From contig JAMNXU010000021.1 of NCBI GenBank assembly GCA_023623175.1, positions 211,206 through 275,205 on the forward strand: DNA of 64,000 nucleotides. The letters are read 5' to 3'. The DNA is from Bacillota bacterium (GTDB taxonomy: Bacteria; Bacillota; Clostridia; Acetivibrionales; JAMNXU01). This document shows, piece by piece, positions 9,518 to 18,343 of this stretch; the stretch's first letter is position 1; each line of letters begins with the position of its first letter. The position numbers and the translations under genes were made by a program. The notes below the pieces were generated by a model, which was not told the DNA's origin, did not search any database, and saw only the letters and a program-made list of their open reading frames with translations.

Positions 9518-9825
9518 CCTTTGTCCTGCAGTATCATTTTTATTATACGCATATTATTTAAAAAAGTCTTATTAACCGGCAAATATCCGTGAAAAACGCC
9601 TTGCCGGCCAACCAACACGAAGTTTGCCAAAATATCCCTTTGGCCTTCTGATGCACACTGTCTCAAAATAGAATTATAGCAACGCATATATGTTATTGCA
9701 ATTTGAAAAAATTCCAACAAGTAGCTGATATCCTGAACTGATGCGCACTGAAACAAAAACCGGCCCGTTCAGGCCGGCTCAATTTTTCCCGGATTTTTTC
9801 CGGAAGCCCTCTCAGACTACAGGCT
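9518..9825. other. Gene-free interval between the LTA-synthase-type and heparinase-like genes
   Basis: 308 bp of AT-rich DNA. Apart from the terminator at 9752-9777 I see no gene, repeat or recognisable regulatory element; the promoter of the leftward LTA-synthase-type gene should lie here. Confidence 0.5.
9752..9777 (-). terminator. Intrinsic terminator downstream of the heparinase-like gene
   Basis: CCGGCC (9760-9765) pairs with GGCCGG (9772-9777) around a six-base loop. On the minus strand TTTTTGTTT follows directly. Confidence 0.75.
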
Positions 9826-11610
9826 TTATACCTGGCATGCCTTAATTTTTGTGGTGAAACGGGATTTCAGCAGCCTGTTTCGTGTAAACACCCTCAGCAT
9901 CCTCGGCATTGTCCTGACCGCGATGGATACCGGGAAATCGCACACCAGGGCATCAAAATCCACATCGGATTCAAACTCGAGGAGTGCGGAAACTCCGTCC
10001 TTTTCCACGTTCCACTTCCTGTCGTCCAGTTTTGTAAAGCTTCCGTAGGAAATAAAACGGATTTCGTGCCATGTGTGGACATCGGACTCAAAATCGTCGG
10101 TGACGACAAATCCCGATTCGTCCAATGAAACCCTTCTTAATGCCTTTTTTACAAAGTCGGGATAAGCGGGCGCGGCGTCGGACCACATCGAGCAATCATC
10201 GTGTCCCCATATGGCGTCCGTATAATAAAGCTGGCCGATGCCGTTGAACAGCATGGAGTTCTTGCCCTGGGTGTTGCTTTCGGGAAACAGTTCCCTGGAT
10301 TTGCCGAACCAGCCCGCGGGATAGGGATTACCGCGCATGTCCCTGAGCAGTATTGTCCCCTTTCGCGCAAGCTGTATTGAATTGAGGTCGTGCATCGCGT
10401 GGTTTTCGTTGGTAGTACCAGAGCGAAAAGACAATACCATGTCGTCGCTGCTGAAAACTCCCCAGCCGTTGTTCGGATAAACAACGAGAGGTTTGCGCCC
10501 GACCCCCTGCTCCGGGCCCGCATCGCCTTCAACACCGATATTGCGGCAGTACTCGGGGCAGAGCAGCAGCATGAAAATTTCGCTCGCCCACTGTACCCAG
10601 AATATGTGGGTGGGGAACTCGCTGAAAAGCGGAGGGTTTTCCAGTATGTGCCTTAGCTGCATGAAGCGGCGTGTAAGCTCCCTTGCATAACCGGGGTTTT
10701 CAACGCGTTCCGCCAGCAGGTATAAAATACCCACGGGCGAGGTTTCGCCGTTATCGCTGAAACTGATATGGTCCTCCCCGACGGTCATGTCAAAATAAAA
10801 CCTGAGACCGTTTTTCACTGCATCAAGTTCAAAAGCCCGGTGTCTTCTGCCCGTGTATTTCTCATAGGCAATGAAGGCGTATAAAAGAAACATCATTCCG
10901 TACATCCAGTAACTAACGCCTTCCTCATTGGAGCCATCGCTGTGCATATGCCCGATATAGGCATCCAGGCTTTTTTCCGCCAATTCAATAACTTTATGCG
11001 CAAGTCCGGCAGTGCGGGTTTTTTTGCCGGAAGCTTTCCCGGAAATGTCTGCAGCCAGGTAATAGGCCAGGCAGGCCGCGCCTCCGCAGCAGACCGAGTT
11101 CCAGTTGGTAACGCCGTTGTACCACCAGGCAGGTCTTTTGTCACCGCCGGGCGCCGCGGTCTCCACAAAAGTGTCGAAAATCCTTTCATTGATCATTGAC
11201 AGTAGTTTTTCGCGGGTTTCGCCGGGAATCTCGTCGCCGAGCCAGTCCAGGGTAAAGGCAAGAGCCACTGCCAGTTCAGCCGTGGCCAGGTCAAAGCGGA
11301 AACGGTCTGCTCCTCCCTGCCCGTTCATGCACCAGCTGTCCCATGACATCATGTCACCAAGAAGAAACAGCGCCTTTTCGGCATATCTTTTGTCTCCCGT
11401 AACCCGGTAATATCCTGAAAGAGTAACCAGCGCCCGTTGCATGAACCTCGCGCGCACCAGCATCCACGACGACCGGGTCTCGTCGCTGCGCGGCGGATCT
11501 TCGTCCAATAACTTGTCACAAAGGCTTTTAATGGATTTTTCGAAGGTTCTCCAGGGCTCTGATTCCCTGTTGCGCTCAATTCTCTCCAAAACCTGCGTTG
11601 TCAGCAGCAT
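9826..11610 (-). CDS. Heparinase II/III-like polysaccharide lyase, apparently cytosolic
   Basis: Resembles heparinase II/III and alginate-lyase-type enzymes: an all-alpha toroid (residues about 1-330) followed by an antiparallel beta domain. WWYNGVTNWNSVCCGGA near 165-185 and SDGSNEEGVSYWMYG near 230-245 match the substrate cleft of the alpha domain. NHAMHDLNSIQLARKG near 405-420 resembles the family's histidine-containing beta-domain start. Such enzymes cleave uronic-acid-containing polysaccharides by beta-elimination. No signal peptide is visible. The start at ATG 11610 is favoured by GGGAG eight bases upstream; an ATG at 11625 is the alternative. The exact PL family and substrate are unknown. 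An M55 peptidase gene follows upstream on the same strand. Confidence 0.75.
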   Translation of the reverse strand: MLLTTQVLERIERNRESEPWRTFEKSIKSLCDKLLDEDPPRSDETRSSWMLVRARFMQRALVTLSGYYRVTGDKRYAEKALFLLGDMMSWDSWCMNGQGGADRFRFDLATAELAVALAFTLDWLGDEIPGETREKLLSMINERIFDTFVETAAPGGDKRPAWWYNGVTNWNSVCCGGAACLAYYLAADISGKASGKKTRTAGLAHKVIELAEKSLDAYIGHMHSDGSNEEGVSYWMYGMMFLLYAFIAYEKYTGRRHRAFELDAVKNGLRFYFDMTVGEDHISFSDNGETSPVGILYLLAERVENPGYARELTRRFMQLRHILENPPLFSEFPTHIFWVQWASEIFMLLLCPEYCRNIGVEGDAGPEQGVGRKPLVVYPNNGWGVFSSDDMVLSFRSGTTNENHAMHDLNSIQLARKGTILLRDMRGNPYPAGWFGKSRELFPESNTQGKNSMLFNGIGQLYYTDAIWGHDDCSMWSDAAPAYPDFVKKALRRVSLDESGFVVTDDFESDVHTWHEIRFISYGSFTKLDDRKWNVEKDGVSALLEFESDVDFDALVCDFPVSIAVRTMPRMLRVFTRNRLLKSRFTTKIKACQV

Positions 11611-11698
11611 GCCTCTGTCTCCCATCTTTTCTGCCAGCCTTCCGATCTTTCAGCAATATTTTATCAATCCTTCATCCCTGATTTCCAATCCTTGAACG

Positions 11699-12490
11699 CT
11701 ATCTCCCCGTGAGCTTTTGCCATGCATCTATAAAATCGCTTCCCTCAACTTCAAAGGTGCGGCCGTCTATTATCCTCAGCCAGGGCTTGTTTGCCGGCGA
11801 CGGCAGGCTGTTTCTTGAAACCAGCTCGAGCCTCAGAGTAACGGGTCCGGGCACTTTGAACGGCTTAATCTCCCTGAACTTTTTCACCGCTTCCGCGGCG
11901 CTCTTTCTTATCAGTTCATGGGCCTTTTCCCTCGGTAAAAGTTCACCGCCGTACAGCGACAGCCCCTTTTTTACCTGGGCCTTGACTATGCCCGGCACAA
12001 GTTCTTCGGCTTCCGCGCAGGTTTTGTCATCGCCGGAAACCATAACGACGGGTTTGTCATAAAATCCGGCAATGGCCGCATCAATGGCAAACTCGCCCGA
12101 CAGTTTCCCGTTGATCCAGAAATTTTGCCAGCTTTCGGGACTCATGGTGTGCTCAAGTATTCCTTCGCGCGTCCCGGCCATGGAGTGGTATCCGAGCAGG
12201 ATAACGCAATCGCAGTCCCAGACGCCGGGCATCCTGTGGGATCCGCTGTTGCCCTGGATATACCGGGCGTGGGGCGAAAGTTCGTGCCACAGCATGTTAC
12301 GTCCCATATAATGGGCATCCCTTACGATTATTTCGGTGGCTCCTCCCTCAATACATCCTTCCACGCAGGCATTGGTATCCTCGGTCATGTATCTGCGTCC
12401 TTCCTGGTAATCGGGGAATGAAGGTATCACCTGCTCCGACGCGACAATACCGCTGCAACCTTCCATGTCAACCATGATAAAGACTTTCAT
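11699..12490 (-). CDS. M55-family zinc D-aminopeptidase (DppA-like), copy 1
   Basis: A 263-residue DppA-type peptidase that would release N-terminal D-amino acids such as D-Ala from short peptides. All residues known from Bacillus DppA are present at the same positions: D8 and E10 in VDMEG, H60 in DAH, H102 in GYHSMAGT, H114 in EHTMS (catalytic) and E133 in SGEF. ATG 12490 follows GGGAGG; the longer open frame to 12610 would run into the next gene. It lies 28 bp downstream of the HD-domain gene. A second M55 copy is at 42719-43510. Its physiological role could be murein-peptide salvage. Confidence 0.88.
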   Translation of the reverse strand: MKVFIMVDMEGCSGIVASEQVIPSFPDYQEGRRYMTEDTNACVEGCIEGGATEIIVRDAHYMGRNMLWHELSPHARYIQGNSGSHRMPGVWDCDCVILLGYHSMAGTREGILEHTMSPESWQNFWINGKLSGEFAIDAAIAGFYDKPVVMVSGDDKTCAEAEELVPGIVKAQVKKGLSLYGGELLPREKAHELIRKSAAEAVKKFREIKPFKVPGPVTLRLELVSRNSLPSPANKPWLRIIDGRTFEVEGSDFIDAWQKLTGR

Positions 12491-12518
12491 TCTGTACAAT
12501 CCTCCCGTCAGTTGTTTT

Positions 12519-13106
12519 TTATTCAAATTCATCAAGGGAAAGGGAAAAGCTCGGAAGGAAATTCTCGATGAAATATTTAACCTCGGGCCTGTCAATGGCC
12601 TTAATGTCATTGAAAATTGCCTTTCCCGCCTTCTTGAATTCGGTGTTGCCCGCCTTGATTTCCTCCAGGCACTTTATATAGGCGGACAGGCGGTCTGCTG
12701 CCTTGATGAGCTGTTTTACTTCGGCATCATTCTCATAAAACAGAATCTCCCGAAAATCGCTTTCAAGCTCCTTCGGCAGCATTGAGAGCAGTTTTTCCTT
12801 CGAAACTTCCTCCACATCCTTGTAGGCCTTGCTTATATCAGGATTGAAATATTTGATGGGCGCGGGCATATCACCCGTAATGGTCTCGTTGCTGTCATGA
12901 TACATGGCAATGACGGCAACCCTGTCCGCATTGAAATTCCCGCCGAAAAGCCTGTTGGCCGTGACGGCAAGGGCGTGGGCTATCATGGCTACCTGCAGGC
13001 TGTGTTCCTGTATGTTTTCCAGCTGCGTATTGCGCATTAGTCCCCACCGGTTTATATACTTCATTCTGGACAGAAACGCAAAGAAATGGTATTTCTTATT
13101 GCTCAT
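12519..13106 (-). CDS. YfbR-like HD-domain 5'-deoxynucleotidase
   Basis: A 195-residue HD-domain phosphohydrolase resembling YfbR, which dephosphorylates deoxyribonucleoside 5'-monophosphates. The HD metal ligands are visible: H35 in QEHSLQVA, H70/D71 in AMYHDSNE, and D138 in KAADRLSAY. The NETITGDMPAPIK segment (73-85) is characteristic of YfbR-type enzymes. It sits upstream of the M55 gene on the same strand, probably cotranscribed. Specificity among nucleotides cannot be read from sequence. Confidence 0.82.
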   Translation of the reverse strand: MSNKKYHFFAFLSRMKYINRWGLMRNTQLENIQEHSLQVAMIAHALAVTANRLFGGNFNADRVAVIAMYHDSNETITGDMPAPIKYFNPDISKAYKDVEEVSKEKLLSMLPKELESDFREILFYENDAEVKQLIKAADRLSAYIKCLEEIKAGNTEFKKAGKAIFNDIKAIDRPEVKYFIENFLPSFSLSLDEFE

Positions 13107-13166
13107 AGAAATTCACCGGCTGTTTTTAAGTCAAGTATACCATATTTTAAATTGACGCAGAGCCAT

Positions 13167-13206
13167 AAAAAAAAAGGCTGTATTCGGCCTGAACCAAAAA
13201 CAGCCT
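13167..13206 (-). terminator. Intrinsic terminator of the macrodomain gene, overlapping its stop codon
   Basis: On the minus strand AGGCTGT (ending 13200) pairs with ACAGCCT (starting 13181) and nine Ts follow (13167-13175). The upstream stem arm shares bases with the TAG stop. Confidence 0.8.
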
Positions 13207-13723
13207 ATATCTCATTCAGTTCCGCATATGCGTTGGAATACGCATCATAGGTTGCGCTGTCATAGCAGACAATAAACACTTTTTCTATGGAAGTTTCCGC
13301 TTCGAGAAAAAGCTGGATTTCCTTGATTGCTATCCTGGCAGCTCTTTTTACAGGGAAGTTGTATGCCCCTGTGCTTATGGACGGAAATGCGACGGTTTTT
13401 AAACCTTTGTCCGCGGCCAGCCTGAGGCAGTTCCTGTAACACGATGCCAGGAGCGCGTCTTCATCATATTCCCCGCCTCTCCATACAGGTCCAACCGTAT
13501 GAATAACATATTTTGCAGGCAGATTGTACCCCGAGGTCAGCTTTGCTTCCCCGGTTTCACAGCCGTTGAGTTTTCTGCATTCCTCAAGCAACCCGGGACC
13601 AGCAGCTTTGTGTATTGCACCGTCCACGCCTCCGCCGCCCAGCAGCGTCTTATTGGCGGCATTGACTATTGCATCCACTGCAAGCTTTGTAATATCCCCC
13701 TCTATGATAACTAGCCGTCCCAA
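13205..13723 (-). CDS. Macrodomain protein, O-acetyl-ADP-ribose deacetylase-like (YmdB type)
   Basis: A compact single-domain macroprotein that binds ADP-ribose and may remove O-acetyl-ADP-ribose or mono-ADP-ribose. [31 protein letters not shown] and [10 protein letters not shown] follow in the order expected of the MacroD/YmdB family; the asparagine in NAAN and the GGGGVDG loop are ligand-binding. GGGAG eight bases upstream supports a TTG start at 13723; the open frame reaches 13738. A single gene ending in its own terminator. Confidence 0.88.
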   Translation of the reverse strand: MGRLVIIEGDITKLAVDAIVNAANKTLLGGGGVDGAIHKAAGPGLLEECRKLNGCETGEAKLTSGYNLPAKYVIHTVGPVWRGGEYDEDALLASCYRNCLRLAADKGLKTVAFPSISTGAYNFPVKRAARIAIKEIQLFLEAETSIEKVFIVCYDSATYDAYSNAYAELNEI

Positions 13724-13971
13724 AGTGATCACTCCCAATTTTACGTATCTGTTTTATTATAACGTCAAGCTGAATCGCTTTCAATATAAAGCTTACAAGT
13801 ATTTTGGGCATTTCTTGTACTTTTTGATAAAACTGAACCGGCAACGAAACAATCTTAAAACAGCTGATAAATACGCCAAATCAGGAGTGCCTGCCCGGAT
13901 CGCCGGAAAGCCCGCCAATTCGCGGGAATTTTGCAAGCGCGCGATTAATCGCGCACTTAATTGCGACTAAT

Positions 13972-14868
13972 TTATTTGCGCTTCACAAGCTCAATACATT
14001 TCCTGGGCACTTCTATTCTCACCGTCTTTTGAGGATTTACCAACTGGCATATTTTTACATCTCCGTACAGTGCTATGAGCACGGCAGCTTCATCCCATGT
14101 CAGTCCTTCGGCTTTGGCCAGGTAATCTCCCATGTCCCGGACTGCCATATAGGATATTTCTTCAATGTCATAACCGGCAGCAATGCACGCGATCCTTTCA
14201 TCGTCGAAAACAACCGGCCTTCTCAGGCTTATATCCTTTCTTACGCTGACCGTCACATCAATATCAGCCTTTATTTCAATACCCTGGCCGAACACTTCGC
14301 CGTCCCCCATGGCCGCATGGACATCGCCCATCGCAAGGAGGCCGCCTTCCACGAATACCGGGAACAACACCGTGGAACCCTTTTTTATATTGGCGGAGTC
14401 CATGTTGCCACCGTGGTCCCCGGCTTCCTGGGTGAACATGCCCTGCTCCGGCGCGGTTCCTATGACGCCAATCATCGGGCAGGTCGGCAGCCATATTCCC
14501 TTGAACAGGACCTTGCCGTCCCGGTATTCAAATTCGGTGAAAACCGGCTCCGACTTGCTTTTTTCATAGGAGACAAAGGACTCCCTTATGTTCAGATACC
14601 CGGTGCCGAACGGCATAATGTCGTTTATTTCAACCTGCAATACATCCCCGGGCTCAGCCCCGTGGACATAAACAGGTCCCGTTGCGGGATTTACACGGGA
14701 CATCCGTATATGGGCCGGTTCGTCAGGATCATATTTCCTGTGGATGTCCCCTTCCAGGGCATCCCATGCTTCAAACACAAGCCTTGTTCCCGAGTCAACC
14801 CTGATGCACGGCTCGTTTTCGCGCGCCATTTTATGCACATGATTGTCCCTTGTTATGCGAAGCATCAT
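13972..14868 (-). CDS. Acetamidase/formamidase family amidohydrolase
   Basis: A 298-residue member of the FmdA/AmdA family, which hydrolyses short-chain amides to acid and ammonia with a metal centre. Family segments seen are YVHGAEPGDVLQVEI (about 67-81), the central APEQGMFTQEAGDHGGNMD run, LLAMGDVHAAMGDGEVFGQGIE, and an acidic/metal-binding region around them. AAGGAG precedes the start. Its ATG overlaps the TGA of the beta-propeller gene by four bases (ATGA), so the two are translationally coupled and probably cooperate. The substrate is unknown; a sugar amide or N-substituted sugar is inference. The 103 bp after the gene hold two CG-rich hairpins but no clear T-run. Confidence 0.85.
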   Translation of the reverse strand: MMLRITRDNHVHKMARENEPCIRVDSGTRLVFEAWDALEGDIHRKYDPDEPAHIRMSRVNPATGPVYVHGAEPGDVLQVEINDIMPFGTGYLNIRESFVSYEKSKSEPVFTEFEYRDGKVLFKGIWLPTCPMIGVIGTAPEQGMFTQEAGDHGGNMDSANIKKGSTVLFPVFVEGGLLAMGDVHAAMGDGEVFGQGIEIKADIDVTVSVRKDISLRRPVVFDDERIACIAAGYDIEEISYMAVRDMGDYLAKAEGLTWDEAAVLIALYGDVKICQLVNPQKTVRIEVPRKCIELVKRK

Positions 14869-16853
14869 AAATGCTCCTTTCTGAAAGAGTATTCGCCCCT
14901 GTAATTGGAGAAGTTGTAATGGGCGTATTTTATCGGCACATAATCAACTTTCTTCGGATTGTCCTCCTGGGTATAAATGTACATTCGTTTTTGGTCCCAA
15001 ACCAGGATCTCCTCGCGCTCGTCGCCCATTAGATCAACGGCGTCGCAGCAGAGCTCGGGATGACCGTCATCGGGGAACACGACGACCCTGTCGCCGTATC
15101 CGTCAACAAGCCCTCCGAATTTCCGGCTGGCGGAGTAGAGCATCAGTTCGCGCCCGTCGCCGGTCCAGTTGACAGGACAAATCACGTTTCCGTTGGCGCC
15201 GGGCTCACAGTGGTAAATCCGGTTGCCCTTGCAATCATAGAATGCAATTATTCCCGTGTTGCCCCAGAATGTTGTCACGGCTATCTCAAGGCCCGGTATG
15301 TCAGGGCGGTAATCAGCCACGCTGACTCTCTGGGCATGGCCAAGGTGATCCTGGACAAGGATCTTCCCGTCCTGGTCCACGAGCAGGAAACCATCCTCTC
15401 CGCTGGCCAGGGCTATTAAGTACTTGTCATTGTCGGGATCAAACCTGCCGATAACTATTTCGTCCACATGGCAGACCATGTTGGGCAGCTCCCAGATCAG
15501 CTCTCCGTTGCTGTCAAGAAGCGTATGTCCTACCATCAGCTCATCTTTCCCGTCCCCGTTTATATCGAAGCTCATGGGGAAATGACCGGTGTTTACATGC
15601 CTGTGCCATTTAAAGTTGAGCTTCGAATCGTAAACCCATATATTGTTGTACCTGTCCTTGATAAGGATATCGGAAGGCCTGTCGTTGCCCGAGAAATTGC
15701 ATATCCTTATTGAGTCTCCGATTATTCTTTCAAGGTAAACATTCTGATAAATCTTATATTTCTCATGATAAATACTCTTCGGCGTATGGGTCCAATACTT
15801 GGTCCTGCCGGTCCTTCCGTCGGCCACGATTATTTTGAAATCCTTGCAGTATATAACTTCATTAAATCCGTCGCCGTCGATGTCATAAATCTGTACCGCT
15901 ACATCGGCCGTCAGTATTTCATTTTCGGGATTCGGCTCGCCTATTTGCCAAAGCACGTTGCCGTCGAGGTCCACGGCCGTTATGCAGCTTATCATGGCTT
16001 CATCATGGGTATTGAGAAGCGGCAGGTACTGTACAAACAGAAAATCCATCTTTCCGTTTCCCGTCAGATCCCCGTAACGGAAACTCCTGGCCGCACCGAA
16101 ATCCTTGAGGTCGAGAATCTTCCAAAGCCTTGGCTGCGGGTATTCAGCCCTCTTGCGCATGATCCTTTCAGCTTCTGCCTTTTTTTCCTTTTGTGCGGCC
16201 AGAAATTTCTCCTGTTCCATGTCGAGGACAAAATCCGTGAAACGGGCAGGAGTCGATGAAGCAATTCCTACCTTGCCGCGTTTGTAGGAATCGTCGCAGG
16301 CATCAAAAACTTTCCGGCCATCTATGTAACACGTGAATTTGTTGCCTTCAACCGCGACTTTCAAAGTATAGAAAGTATCGCAGTCCAGTTCCATTTCCTT
16401 TTCTGCCAGCACATCGAGACTGTCTTCGCACTTCTTATACAGAACGGCCCTGCTTGCCTCTGCCAGTGAAAAGAAATAGAAGTGGCGGCTGTCAGAATAT
16501 CTGAAAGCCAACCCGGCATTATTTTTGCCGGTCAGAAGCCAGAGGCGGCAGGAAACTTCATAATCGGTCCACTCGTTTTCCCCTGTCACGAGCATTGCCA
16601 TGGCTGCATCGGGAGAAATAAGCTGCTCACATTCAAGATCGTGCTCCCCTTCTCTCTCCTTTATCATCCAGCATCGCTTGTCATAGGTTCTGTTGAACCA
16701 GCCCCATCCCGTATCCTTGTTGGGCTCGTACCAGATGCCCGTATAACCTTCCGGCGGCATGAAATGATATTCCCCGATCGCCGTCATGTCAGTCGGGAAA
16801 TAACCCGGTTTAAAAGACTTAAAATTCTCTTCAATCAATCTTACCAAGGCCAT
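14865..16853 (-). CDS. Large LamG-like plus FG-GAP/beta-propeller protein, rhamnogalacturonan-lyase (PL11)-like
   Basis: 662 residues without a signal peptide or membrane helix. Residues about 70-215 look like a concanavalin/LamG-type jelly roll (LAFRYSDSRHFYFFSL, FTCYIDGRKVFDACD). From about 240 there are repeated propeller blades with calcium-binding type acidic loops (GDLTGNGKMDF, YDIDGDGFNEVIYC, FDINGDGKDELMVG, VDLMGDEREEILVW). This pattern occurs in PL11 rhamnogalacturonan lyases and other propeller proteins, but I cannot assign a reaction. GGGAGGGACGGAGT precedes ATG 16853. It is translationally coupled to the amidohydrolase downstream. The link to acidic polysaccharide processing is inferred from neighbours. 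Confidence 0.6.
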   Translation of the reverse strand: MALVRLIEENFKSFKPGYFPTDMTAIGEYHFMPPEGYTGIWYEPNKDTGWGWFNRTYDKRCWMIKEREGEHDLECEQLISPDAAMAMLVTGENEWTDYEVSCRLWLLTGKNNAGLAFRYSDSRHFYFFSLAEASRAVLYKKCEDSLDVLAEKEMELDCDTFYTLKVAVEGNKFTCYIDGRKVFDACDDSYKRGKVGIASSTPARFTDFVLDMEQEKFLAAQKEKKAEAERIMRKRAEYPQPRLWKILDLKDFGAARSFRYGDLTGNGKMDFLFVQYLPLLNTHDEAMISCITAVDLDGNVLWQIGEPNPENEILTADVAVQIYDIDGDGFNEVIYCKDFKIIVADGRTGRTKYWTHTPKSIYHEKYKIYQNVYLERIIGDSIRICNFSGNDRPSDILIKDRYNNIWVYDSKLNFKWHRHVNTGHFPMSFDINGDGKDELMVGHTLLDSNGELIWELPNMVCHVDEIVIGRFDPDNDKYLIALASGEDGFLLVDQDGKILVQDHLGHAQRVSVADYRPDIPGLEIAVTTFWGNTGIIAFYDCKGNRIYHCEPGANGNVICPVNWTGDGRELMLYSASRKFGGLVDGYGDRVVVFPDDGHPELCCDAVDLMGDEREEILVWDQKRMYIYTQEDNPKKVDYVPIKYAHYNFSNYRGEYSFRKEHL

Positions 16854-16991
16854 ACTCCGTCCCTCCCGCGAAACATCATTTAAAATTACATCCGGATTTA
16901 CTGCTGAAAAATGTGCTTTTTCTTAAATAATATATCTTTTTCAAAATTATTACTATACATAATTGCTTATTTAAGCGTCGGATTTAACTCA

Positions 16992-17085
16992 GGGACACGG
17001 GGACGGTTCTCCTGTCCCACATCGGGACATGGGGACGCGGGACACGGGGACGGTTCCGGGACACGGGGACGGTTCTCGTGTCCCA
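16992..17085 (+). repeat. Cluster of 28-bp GGGACA...TGTCCC hairpin repeats
   Basis: Two complete copies (16992-17019 and 17058-17085) and two partial copies (17024-17038 and 17039-17057) of a unit that starts GGGACACGGGGACGGTTC and ends TGTCCCA, so its ends pair into a hairpin. A degenerate copy follows near 17099-17129. The same element recurs at 62768-62828. This fills the first half of the gene-free gap 16854-17375. Frames running through it are not genes. Confidence 0.9.
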
Positions 17086-17142
17086 TAATGAGACAAAGAG
17101 GGCAGGACATGGGGAGGTTCTGCGTCTTACACTGCAACGACT

Positions 17143-17290
17143 TGTCCCAGCACACAATAAATATGAAGAATAGCAATACTGGAAACAGTTGTGTCCCGCT
17201 CGCAATGTATGTTAAGAATAGCAGAACGGGGGGCGGCTGTCCTGTGCCCACAATGAATGTGAAGAATAGGAAACAGAACCGTCCCCCGTC
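17143..17290. repeat. Three degenerate copies of a 48-bp tandem repeat
   Basis: The core AAGAATAG recurs at exactly 48-bp spacing (17166, 17214, 17262). Each copy also has a preceding CAATNNAT and a GTCCC/GCCC element. It abuts the GGGACA hairpin cluster and ends before the MerR-gene terminator. Confidence 0.8.
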
Positions 17291-17298
17291 CTGCCCGG

Positions 17299-17345
17299 GA
17301 AAAAACCGGCTGCCGATTGGAATAAATCCATAACCGGCAGCCGGT
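17299..17345 (-). terminator. Intrinsic terminator of the MerR/TipAS gene
   Basis: A perfect 10-bp stem (ACCGGCTGCC 17305-17314 with GGCAGCCGGT 17336-17345) is followed on the minus strand by a T-run (17300-17304). Confidence 0.85.
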
Positions 17346-17375
17346 ATCCTTCTCAAACTACAGAATTTACCTGCG

Positions 17376-18140
17376 CTACTTGTTCATTCCGGTGTAAATG
17401 TGCACTGCGTCCCTCAAAAATTTCGCAAGGCCGGGCTGTACCCTGACATAGTATGCAGTGAACCTTTCATCATCCACGTACATTTGGGCAACTCCCGCAT
17501 GGGCTTCCTTCGAATAGCTGTCCCAAAAGAAGCACAGCCACTGGCGGTGCAGGTCGGCAGCTTTCTGGGCCAGTTCTCCCGCCGGATCCCCGGTTTTGAA
17601 AGCCTCTTTCAGCGTTTCAAACATTTCCGATTGAATTTTTTCGGCGGCTTCATACTGTTCCTGCGTCATATTCATAAGTTTCCTGTTGGATTTTTCAACG
17701 GCCTCATCGCCGTATTTTTCCCTTGCTTCCCTGCCGTACTTTTTCTCGTTTTCTTCAATAAGCTTCTTTTTAAAACCTTCGAATTTTTCTTTATCAGTCA
17801 TTACAATCCTCCCTTCCGATGCCTTGATCGTCTTTTCAACAGTCGAAATAAGCACATCCAGCTGTCTTCTTTTTTCGAGAAGCTTCTCCCGGTGTTCCCT
17901 CAGTGCAGCGATACCGTCATAGTCATCGGAGAGCATGATTTCCCTGATGACATCAAGGCTCACGCCAAGTTCCCTGTAAAAAAGGATCTGCTGCAGCCTG
18001 TCCACCTCCGCGGGCCCGTAAATGCGGTATCCCGATGAATTGACTCTTGCCGGCTTTAGAATCCCTATTTCATCGTAATACCGGATTGTCCTGGAGCTAA
18101 CTCCTGCCAGTCTCGCAAGCGCCTGAACTGTATACTCCAT
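17376..18140 (-). CDS. MerR-family regulator with C-terminal TipAS effector domain
   Basis: Residues 1-70 (from MEYTVQALARLAG) form the MerR winged helix, with RTIRYYDEIGILKPARVNSSGYRIY as recognition region. A coiled-coil dimer helix follows (about 75-115), then a TipAS domain (about 115-250) with helices such as MTQEQYEAAEKIQSEMFETLKEA and HRQWLCFFWDSYSKEAH. TipAS domains bind antibiotics or other drugs and turn the regulator into an activator. AGGAGG ten bases upstream favours ATG 18140 over the TTG at 18161. No efflux gene lies adjacent, so its target is unclear. Confidence 0.88.
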   Translation of the reverse strand: MEYTVQALARLAGVSSRTIRYYDEIGILKPARVNSSGYRIYGPAEVDRLQQILFYRELGVSLDVIREIMLSDDYDGIAALREHREKLLEKRRQLDVLISTVEKTIKASEGRIVMTDKEKFEGFKKKLIEENEKKYGREAREKYGDEAVEKSNRKLMNMTQEQYEAAEKIQSEMFETLKEAFKTGDPAGELAQKAADLHRQWLCFFWDSYSKEAHAGVAQMYVDDERFTAYYVRVQPGLAKFLRDAVHIYTGMNK

Positions 18141-18343
18141 CTTTTCTCTGCCTCCTGACAAACCGAGTATAAACCTTTGCGTAACGTTAATGTCAACAGG
18201 GAAACAAAAAAATTTTTAAAATTACTAAATCAAATAAAATCATCAAAAATCAATTGCAAAATCAATACAAAATCAAAACTTCGCTTTAACCAAACTTCAA
18301 GAAATATTTAATTAAATTGTATAATCAAAATCCGATGGCTTTA

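Noticed and set aside
14029..14904. A 291-codon plus-strand frame opposite the acetamidase-family gene
   Set aside because: Antisense shadow; the minus-strand frame carries the family motifs, a good ribosome site and translational coupling.
16911..17333. A 140-codon plus-strand frame through the hairpin and 48-bp repeats, and the matching minus-strand frames
   Set aside because: The protein is only a translation of the DNA repeats (GTRGRFSCP-type strings and a 16-residue period from the 48-bp unit), with no ribosome site and no family resemblance.
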